A stretch of DNA of 64,000 nt, taken from CAYRRR01 sp964426755. Lineage in GTDB: Bacteria > Patescibacteriota > Saccharimonadia > Saccharimonadales > JAGQNJ01. Shown piece by piece: positions 8,727 to 14,526 of the stretch. The notes beneath the pieces were generated by a model, which saw nothing but the letters and a program-made list of their open reading frames with translations, made no database searches and was not told the origin of the DNA. Location: the NCBI GenBank assembly GCA_964426755.1, contig CAYRRR010000002.1, positions 4,779 to 68,778 of the forward strand, written 5' to 3'. Position numbers and translations under genes: made by a program. How positions within the stretch are numbered: position 1 is the first letter of the stretch; each line of letters starts with the position of its first letter.

Positions 8727-10010
8727 ATGCCTCAAGTAGCACCAGTAATTGAAACCTTTGCATCAATTAAAGTAGTGGGAGTTGGCGGCGCTGGCGGCGC
8801 CGCGATTAATCGCATGGTTGAGGCGGGGGTTGAGGGTGTTGAGTTTATTGCCATAAATACTGATGCGCAAGCGCTTCACCACTCGAAGGCAGATAAAAAA
8901 ATTCATATTGGTAAAGAAGCAACGCGCGGTCTCGGCGCTGGGGCGAATCCAAGCGTGGGTGAAAAAGCAGCCCAAGAATCAATTGACGAAATTCGCCAAG
9001 TTTTGACAGGAGCCGATATGGTATTTGTGACACTTGGTGCCGGTGGCGGCACGGGTAGTGGTGCGGGTCATATTGTTGCCAAGATCGCTAAAGAGGGCGA
9101 TACACTGGTGGTAGGTTTTGCAACAAAGCCATTTGCTTTTGAGGGTGAGAAGCGTCGTCGTAATGCCGAAGAAGCAATAGATAAATTACGAGATGCAGTC
9201 GACACGCTTATAATTATTCCAAACGATCGGTTACTGCAAACTATCGATCGGCAGACGCCGCTTGTCGAGGCTTTCAAAGTTGCTGATGATGTTTTACGGC
9301 AAGGAGTGCAGGGTATATCCGACCTTATTACCGTTCATGGTCTGATTAATCTTGATTTCGCTGATGTTAAAACAGTTATGAGCAGTGCAGGTTCTGCGTT
9401 GATGGGTATCGGTCGTGCAAGCGGAGAAGATCGAGCCACAAAAGCCGCCCAGCAAGCGATTGAATCACCGCTACTAGAGGTTTCTATTGATGGAGCCCGG
9501 GGTGTCTTATTCAACGTTATTGGCGGCAATGATATGACTATGCACGAGATTAATACCGCTGCTGAGGCTATTACGAACGCGGCCGACAGCGATGCCAATA
9601 TAATCTTTGGAGCGAGCATTAATCCTGATTTAGGCGACGAACTTATCATTACAGTCGTTGCAACTGGTTTTGATGCCTCGTACTTTACAAAGCGGCAGGC
9701 CAGCGAGCCTGTGCAATCGTCTAGCGATGAAAAAACAAATATTCAAAAAGATGACGATGATATCAAAGGTCTTGATATGAGCTTAGAGCAGAAGGCTCCA
9801 GAGATTACGACCGATGCTCATGATTTTCACAGCGATTCACCTATGCCCAACATTTGGGCCATTGATCAAGAGGAGCAACAGAAGTCCGATCCAGTAACAA
9901 ACGAAGCGACGGAGCTTGCTGAACATAAAGATCTTGATAAACCTTCTTTTTTGAGGCGTTTGCGCAAACGAGCTCAGCCGCAAAAAACCGACGATGACAT
10001 CCAGCCATAG
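8727..10010 (+). CDS. ftsZ: Cell division protein FtsZ
   Basis: The tubulin-like GTPase of the division ring. The tubulin signature loop is 'GAGGGTGSGAG' (residues 105-114 region), a minor variant of GGGTGTG. 'VVGVGGAGGAAINRM' is the nucleotide-binding N terminus, and 'NTDAQAL' and 'RRRNAEEAIDKLRD' are also family-typical. After the globular part (to about residue 320) comes an acidic disordered linker. The C-terminal peptide 'DKPSFLRRLRKR' matches the conserved FtsA-binding tail. 427 residues. Confidence 0.96.
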   Translation: MPQVAPVIETFASIKVVGVGGAGGAAINRMVEAGVEGVEFIAINTDAQALHHSKADKKIHIGKEATRGLGAGANPSVGEKAAQESIDEIRQVLTGADMVFVTLGAGGGTGSGAGHIVAKIAKEGDTLVVGFATKPFAFEGEKRRRNAEEAIDKLRDAVDTLIIIPNDRLLQTIDRQTPLVEAFKVADDVLRQGVQGISDLITVHGLINLDFADVKTVMSSAGSALMGIGRASGEDRATKAAQQAIESPLLEVSIDGARGVLFNVIGGNDMTMHEINTAAEAITNAADSDANIIFGASINPDLGDELIITVVATGFDASYFTKRQASEPVQSSSDEKTNIQKDDDDIKGLDMSLEQKAPEITTDAHDFHSDSPMPNIWAIDQEEQQKSDPVTNEATELAEHKDLDKPSFLRRLRKRAQPQKTDDDIQP

Positions 10011-10048
10011 TCATAGAAAACGTACTAAATAATACACCACAAATAAGC

Positions 10049-10077
10049 TTGAAAAACGCTATCACTAGGGTTATGCT
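10049..10077 (+). promoter_or_regulatory. nrdR promoter
   Basis: TTGAAA (10049-10054), 17-bp spacer, TATGCT (10072-10077). A candidate NrdR box fills the spacer, so bound NrdR would block RNA polymerase. Confidence 0.55.
10056..10071 (+). promoter_or_regulatory. Candidate NrdR box 1
   Basis: ACGCTATCACTAGGGT matches 11 of 16 positions of the NrdR box consensus ACACWATATATWGTGT as I recall it, and lies in the -35/-10 spacer. On its own it is weak. Its support is the second, better box exactly 33 bp downstream with the same first seven bases. Confidence 0.45.
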
Positions 10078-10088
10078 AATAAGCATAG

Positions 10089-10104
10089 ACGCTATATATA
10101 GTTA
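10089..10104 (+). promoter_or_regulatory. Candidate NrdR box 2
   Basis: ACGCTATATATAGTTA matches 13 of 16 consensus positions and has a palindromic core CTATATATAG (10092-10101). The centre is 33 bp (about three helical turns) from box 1, close to the box spacing known for NrdR. Confidence 0.6.
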
Positions 10105-10152
10105 CAGTTATGGCGATCGTACATTCATTATAGGTTTAAGGAGGTGTGCATA

Positions 10153-10626
10153 ATGCGATGCAACCAATGCCACCATGCTGATACAAAAGTTATTGAATCT
10201 CGGGACGTTTCGGAGGGAGAGTCTATTCGCCGACGCCGTGCTTGCCCCAGTTGCAATAATCGTTTTACTACCTATGAGCGCTTAGAGCGTCCACAGCTAG
10301 TAGTTGTTAAGCATAATGGTACGCGGGAACTATTTAACCGCGAAAAACTATTAAGCGGTTTATACCGTGCCTGCGAAAAAACCACAACGTCAAACATGCA
10401 AATAGAAAAGCTTGTTTCTGAAATAGAGCAACAGCTATATGCGTGTGGCGAGCCAGAAATCTCTTCGTCTAAAATCGGTCAACTTGTCATGGACAAGTTA
10501 GCTGATATAAATGAGGTTGCATATGTCCGGTTTGCCAGCGTGTACAGGCGGTTTAAGGATATTGCTGGCTTTGAGCAAGAGTTATCGCAAATTCGTAAAC
10601 ATCAAATAGAGCAAGCTAATGCCTAA
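10153..10626 (+). CDS. nrdR: Transcriptional repressor NrdR
   Basis: Represses ribonucleotide reductase genes in response to ATP/dATP. An N-terminal zinc ribbon (CNQC near residues 3-6, CPSC near 31-34) binds DNA, and an ATP-cone domain follows ('LVVVKHNGTRELFNREKLLSGLYRACEK'). I choose the ATG at 10153 because AAGGAGGT lies 7 nt upstream; a GTG three codons earlier overlaps that ribosome-binding site. 157 residues, normal. It is immediately followed by the reductase gene it should control, and two candidate NrdR boxes lie in front of it. Confidence 0.95.
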   Translation: MRCNQCHHADTKVIESRDVSEGESIRRRRACPSCNNRFTTYERLERPQLVVVKHNGTRELFNREKLLSGLYRACEKTTTSNMQIEKLVSEIEQQLYACGEPEISSSKIGQLVMDKLADINEVAYVRFASVYRRFKDIAGFEQELSQIRKHQIEQANA

Positions 10627-10660
10627 GAACAGCGCTTTAGCTGCTCTCCTGGGTTCTTTT
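10625..10660 (+). terminator. Possible partial terminator or attenuator between nrdR and nrdJ
   Basis: AAGAAC (10625-10630) pairs with GTTCTT (10653-10658), enclosing a small CAGC/GCTG hairpin (10630-10643) and followed by TT. An alternative pairing, GCTCTCCT (10643-10650) with AGGAGAGC (10677-10684), partly excludes it. Stems are short, so this is tentative. Confidence 0.35.
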
Positions 10661-10701
10661 AAGTATTAGAGGATCAAGGAGAGCTCATATACTAGCATGG
10701 T

Positions 10702-13518
10702 ATGTTAGTCAGAACTCTAAATAAAAACAAAATAACACTAATTACAAGTGAGGGTACTATGGGACAAACTACTACATTAGGGGTTGGTCGATACTTTACA
10801 CAGCCCAAAACAAAGGCTTATGACAGCCTGCGCTGGGTGAAGCGAGACTCAATCATAAAAAATCCAATGACGGGCGACATGGTGTTTGAACAGCGCGATG
10901 TTGAATTTCCTGAGGGATGGTCATTGAATGCCATCAACATCGTGGCGCAAAAATATTTTACTGGTACGCCTGGCACCGAGGAGCGTGAGCAATCGTTGCG
11001 CGACCTTGTTAATAGGGTAGCAGACACTATTGTCCGCCAGGGCCTTCAAGAAGATTATTTTGAAACAAAAGAAGAAGCAGAAGATTTTAAACAAGAACTA
11101 AAGTATATCCTTGCTACCCAACGAGCAGCATTTAATTCTCCGGTTTGGTTTAATATTGGGGCTCCCTCACGGTCTCAGCAAGCCAGTGCCTGCTTTATAT
11201 TAGGTATAGATGACACGATGCCAGCAATACTGAACTGGTATAAAGAAGAGGGTCTTATCTTTAAGGGTGGGTCAGGTGCAGGAATTAATCTGAGTGCAAT
11301 TCGTTCTTCTGTTGAGAAGCTAGGCAAGAGCGCCGGCACTGCTTCGGGGCCTTTAAGTTTCATGAGGGGCGCGGATGCATCAGCAGGCGCCATTAAAAGC
11401 GGTGGTAAAACCCGACGTGCCGCAAAAATGGTCATTTTAAATGCCGACCATCCTGATGTCGAAGAGTTTATATGGTGCAAGGCCATTGAAGAGCGCAAAG
11501 CAAGGGTTTTACAAGAAGCCGGTTTTGATATGAGCCTTGACGGTAGAGATTCCTTCTCGGTTCAGTACCAAAATGCCAATAATTCAGTGCGCGTGACCGA
11601 TGACTTTATGCGGGCAGTTGAAGATGATGCCGATTGGCAATTACGTGCCGTAACAACTGGTAAGCCAGTTAAAACTATCAAGGCGAGGGATCTGTTCCGT
11701 CAATTTGCTGAAGCAGCTTGGGAATGTGCAGACCCGGGAATGCAGTTCGATACCACTATTAACAAATGGCATACTGCGCCAAATGCTGGCCGGATTAACG
11801 CCTCTAACCCTTGCAGTGAATACATGCACCTCGATAATTCGGCCTGTAACCTTGCTTCTATTAATCTACTTAAGTATTTAAAGGATGATGGCTCATTTGA
11901 TATCGAAGCCTTCAAGCATACGGTAGAAGTAATGTTCACGTCACAAGAGATTCTGGTGGGTTACTCAGAATATCCGACAGAAGGTATTGGTAAGAATGCT
12001 CGAGCATACCGCGAACTTGGTCTTGGTTATGCCAATTTAGGCGCATTACTTATGGCGCAAGGGCTGCCGTATGACTCTGCAGAGGGTCGAGCGCAAGCAG
12101 CTGCAATTACAGCTTTGATGACTGGTCACGCTTATGCAACCAGTGCCAAAATTGCTCGTCGCGTTGGACCGTTCAGCGGCTTTCATAAAGATCGTGATGG
12201 TATGCTTAATGTGCTTAAAATGCATCGCGAGGAAGTTTCTAAAATTGACGCCAGCTTAGTGTCTGAAGAGCTATTGAGTGCAGCCGCAGCTTCTTGGGAT
12301 GATGCGGTTGAGCTTGGAACCATGTTTGGCATCCGAAACTCGCAAGCTAGCGTATTAGCGCCAACAGGCACCATTGGCCTGATGATGGATTGCGATACAA
12401 CTGGAATTGAGCCCGACCTAGGCCTGGTTAAGGTTAAGAAGCTAGTTGGTGGCGGTACAATGCATATCGTTAACCAAACGGTTCCTCGGGCATTGAAGGC
12501 GCTTGGCTACAGCAAGAAGCAAATTGATGCAATTGTGAACTACATTGATACTGAGAAAACTATTGTTGGTGCGCCGGATCTTAAAGAAGAACATTTACCG
12601 GTCTTTGCGTGCTCAATGGGCGATAATTCTATTCACTATATGGGCCACGTTAAGATGATGGGAGCTGTACAGCCGTTTATCTCGGGCGCAATTAGCAAGA
12701 CGGTTAATATGCCAGAAGATGTAACGGTTGAAGATGTTGAACAACTACACCTTGAGTCATGGAAATTAGGCTTAAAGGCGGTTGCAATCTACCGAGACAA
12801 CTGTAAGGTTGCACAACCACTATCAATGGCCAAGAAAGAAGGCAGCAAAAAAGAGGATCCTATTACAGCAGCTATTGAAGATAAGATAGTAGTGAAGGGA
12901 GCTGTGCGTCGCAAATTGCCACGTATGCGCAAGAGTCGAACGTATCGCTTCTTGGTAGCTGATCTTGAGGGCTTCTTTACGGTGGGTGAATATGATGACG
13001 GAACACCCGGGGAGCTGTTCGTTACGGTATCTAAGCAAGGTTCAACTCTGGCAGGACTAATGGATTCATTTGCTATTAGCGTCAGTCACGGTCTACAGTA
13101 CGGCGTGCCATTGAAGAGTTACGTAAAAACACTGCGCGGTACTACCTTTGCACCATCGGGCGTGACCGATGACAGCGATATTCGCACGGCGAGTTCAGTG
13201 ATTGATTACATCTTTAGACGACTAGCCTTAGACTACTTGTCATTTGATGACCGTTTAGAGCTTGGCCTAGCCTCAATAGAGGATATGCCCGAGTCTCAAA
13301 CTTCACTGATTGATGAACCGGTTGAAAAACCAAAAGAAGAAACCGTTCAGTTGACCGAGACTAAAGCTAGCAACACAGAACAAACACAAAAAACAGTGGC
13401 CGAAAAGTCGATTAAAGATGACAATGCGCCATTGTGCTATAACTGTGGCAACCAGACGCAAAGAAGCGGCAGCTGTTATGTATGTACCAGCTGTGGCTCA
13501 ACCACCGGCTGCAGTTAG
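10702..13518 (+). CDS. nrdJ: Adenosylcobalamin-dependent (class II) ribonucleotide reductase
   Basis: Reduces ribonucleotides to deoxyribonucleotides using vitamin B12, without oxygen requirement. Visible are 'FNSPVWFNIG', 'GSGAGINLSAIRSS', the active-site 'NPCSEYMHLDNSACNLASINL' with the NPCSE cysteine and glutamate, and 'APTGTIGLMMDCDTTGIEP'. The C-terminal tail has CYNC and CYVCTSCGSTTGC, a zinc-ribbon and redox-cysteine tail. The start is uncertain: ATG 10702 lies 8 nt after a TATACT (a leaderless start), while ATG 10759 follows a GAGGG and gives a more usual N terminus. Length 938 or 919 residues. No inteins. The organism must import or make cobalamin; no B12 gene is in this window. Confidence 0.95.
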   Translation: MLVRTLNKNKITLITSEGTMGQTTTLGVGRYFTQPKTKAYDSLRWVKRDSIIKNPMTGDMVFEQRDVEFPEGWSLNAINIVAQKYFTGTPGTEEREQSLRDLVNRVADTIVRQGLQEDYFETKEEAEDFKQELKYILATQRAAFNSPVWFNIGAPSRSQQASACFILGIDDTMPAILNWYKEEGLIFKGGSGAGINLSAIRSSVEKLGKSAGTASGPLSFMRGADASAGAIKSGGKTRRAAKMVILNADHPDVEEFIWCKAIEERKARVLQEAGFDMSLDGRDSFSVQYQNANNSVRVTDDFMRAVEDDADWQLRAVTTGKPVKTIKARDLFRQFAEAAWECADPGMQFDTTINKWHTAPNAGRINASNPCSEYMHLDNSACNLASINLLKYLKDDGSFDIEAFKHTVEVMFTSQEILVGYSEYPTEGIGKNARAYRELGLGYANLGALLMAQGLPYDSAEGRAQAAAITALMTGHAYATSAKIARRVGPFSGFHKDRDGMLNVLKMHREEVSKIDASLVSEELLSAAAASWDDAVELGTMFGIRNSQASVLAPTGTIGLMMDCDTTGIEPDLGLVKVKKLVGGGTMHIVNQTVPRALKALGYSKKQIDAIVNYIDTEKTIVGAPDLKEEHLPVFACSMGDNSIHYMGHVKMMGAVQPFISGAISKTVNMPEDVTVEDVEQLHLESWKLGLKAVAIYRDNCKVAQPLSMAKKEGSKKEDPITAAIEDKIVVKGAVRRKLPRMRKSRTYRFLVADLEGFFTVGEYDDGTPGELFVTVSKQGSTLAGLMDSFAISVSHGLQYGVPLKSYVKTLRGTTFAPSGVTDDSDIRTASSVIDYIFRRLALDYLSFDDRLELGLASIEDMPESQTSLIDEPVEKPKEETVQLTETKASNTEQTQKTVAEKSIKDDNAPLCYNCGNQTQRSGSCYVCTSCGSTTGCS

Positions 13519-13588
13519 TCGGCAGCCCAGAGTAATCTGTAGCGTCAGAAACTTGAGGTTCGCATTCACCGTAATTATATATGGGTCA

Positions 13589-13636
13589 CTTGCGAGCCTC
13601 GTTTCTTTTTTGTCTTGCATCTCTTCGCAAGATTTT
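13589..13636 (+). terminator. Weak candidate terminator after nrdJ
   Basis: CTTGCGA (13589-13595) pairs with TCGCAAG (13625-13631), followed by ATTTT. The loop is long (29 nt) and contains its own T-run, so confidence is low. Confidence 0.3.
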
Positions 13637-13662
13637 CGACCAGTATGTAGTAAGATAGTGGT

Positions 13663-13932
13663 ATGAAAGTGGTTATGTTGTATCGGCCAAAGTCAGAGTT
13701 TGCACGCGGTGCAGAAGAATATATACGTGAGTTTAAGCGTCGTACGCTTAAACATATCGAAATGGTAAATATAGATACACCAGAAGGGGTGCGGATGGCG
13801 CAGCTCTATGGTGTTATGGATCATCCGGCTTTTATAGCGATTGCTGAAGATGGTAAGTTGCTGAATGCTTGGGCGGGCAAACCATTACCGATTATGAACG
13901 AATTAACAGCGTACGCTCAAGAGTCTCGCTAA
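13663..13932 (+). CDS. Thioredoxin-fold small protein without CXXC
   Basis: 89 residues with the beta-alpha-beta pattern of thioredoxin-like proteins ('MKVVMLYRPKSEFARGAEEYIREF', then 'LYGVMDHPAFIAIAEDGKLLNAWAG', where HP precedes the strand as the cis-Pro does in thioredoxins). The redox CXXC motif is absent and there is no cysteine, so it cannot be a disulfide reductase. The start ATG is 6 nt after TAAGAT. It lies between nrdJ and the T-box leader as a monocistronic unit. The function is unknown. Confidence 0.65.
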   Translation: MKVVMLYRPKSEFARGAEEYIREFKRRTLKHIEMVNIDTPEGVRMAQLYGVMDHPAFIAIAEDGKLLNAWAGKPLPIMNELTAYAQESR

Positions 13933-13935
13933 TAC

Positions 13936-13964
13936 TTGAGCATTACCCCTGTTTTTGATATAAT
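13936..13964 (+). promoter_or_regulatory. Promoter of the T-box/cupin/ileS unit
   Basis: TTGAGC (13936-13941), 17-bp spacer, TATAAT (13959-13964). This is one of the best promoters in the window. Expected start near 13971, which leaves a structured leader of about 200 nt before the cupin gene. Confidence 0.75.
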
Positions 13965-13970
13965 AATAGT

Positions 13971-14162
13971 ATAAATGCGTTCAGGCTATTGCCTGATGAG
14001 CGGCTATCAACCGTGAAGCAGCGAGAAGAAATCATCAGAGAGTAGACCTCGCCGGGAGCGCCCGTAACAGCAGTAAGTAAGCGTCAAAAGAATCGTCTCT
14101 TTTGGAAGCCAGATGGTACCGCCCCTCGGGGTTCTGGCAGCCGGAAGAGGCGATTTTGTTTT
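13971..14162 (+). promoter_or_regulatory. T-box riboswitch (tRNA-Ile sensing) upstream of ileS
   Basis: The antiterminator is textbook: GCCAGA (14108-14113) pairs with TCTGGC (14133-14138). The 7-nt bulge is TGGTACC (14114-14120), whose UGGU would pair with the ACCA end of uncharged tRNA. GCCC (14121-14124) pairs with GGGT (14129-14132) around a CTCG loop. Upstream helices are TCAGGC/GCCTGA (13981-13996), CGG/CCG closing a loop with ATC (14006-14008), and GCGAG/CTCGC (from 14021) with ATCATC in its loop (14031-14036). ATC is an Ile codon, fitting the ileS target, but I cannot tell which ATC is the specifier. A 15-bp helix (14091-14105 with 14141-14155) followed by TTTTGTTTT encloses the antiterminator and looks like the terminator. 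Confidence 0.82.
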
Positions 14163-14178
14163 AAGAAAGGCATCAAGG

Positions 14179-14526
14179 ATGAAAAAGTGGTCAGATGAAG
14201 AAGGAGTAGAGTTTCGTAATAGTAATCTCTGCTATGGTCGAGAATATAATCCTGGAACTGGAAAGGTTGATATAGCCAAAATCTTTATACGTGGACGTTA
14301 TCCCGAGACTGGATGGGGCTACCTTGAAGAGTCGCATGAAATGGCGGCAGTAGTAAAGGGTGCAGGCTATATTGAGATAAAGGATGGCGAGCGAGTGCAG
14401 TTAGTTGCTGGTGATGTAGTTTATATAGAGCCAAAGGAAAGATTTTGCTGGGGAGGTGAAATGGATATGATCGTTCCTTGTAGCCCAGCCTTTGATCCCG
14501 ATAAGCACAAACTGGAGAAAGAATAA
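14179..14526 (+). CDS. Small cupin-fold protein
   Basis: 115 residues. The pattern 'EMAAVVKGAGYIEIKDGERVQLVAGDVVYIEPKERF' is a single cupin (double-stranded beta-helix) barrel. The canonical metal-binding His residues are mostly missing ('SHEMAAVV' retains one His and Glu). The start is the ATG at 14179 with GAAAGG upstream; the open frame reaches back into the T-box leader but that extension is RNA structure. It overlaps the ileS start by one base and so shares the T-box control. Why a cupin is coupled to IleRS is unknown. Confidence 0.72.
   Translation: MKKWSDEEGVEFRNSNLCYGREYNPGTGKVDIAKIFIRGRYPETGWGYLEESHEMAAVVKGAGYIEIKDGERVQLVAGDVVYIEPKERFCWGGEMDMIVPCSPAFDPDKHKLEKE

Noticed and set aside
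10735..10750. A third NrdR box, ACACTAATTACAAGTG, near the nrdJ start
   Set aside because: The half sites are one base too far apart and the core does not match. It may also lie within the coding region if ATG 10702 is used.
10627..10758. Cobalamin riboswitch ahead of the B12-dependent reductase
   Set aside because: The gap is only about 130 nt and lacks the conserved B12-box sequence GCCACTG and the long multi-helix core.
13418..13666. 82-codon frame overlapping the end of nrdJ
   Set aside because: The first part is the shifted frame of the Cys-rich nrdJ tail, and there is no ribosome-binding site.
14113..14178. N-terminal extension of the cupin gene by 22 codons
   Set aside because: It would translate the T-box bulge and terminator stem, and a ribosome-binding site precedes ATG 14179.
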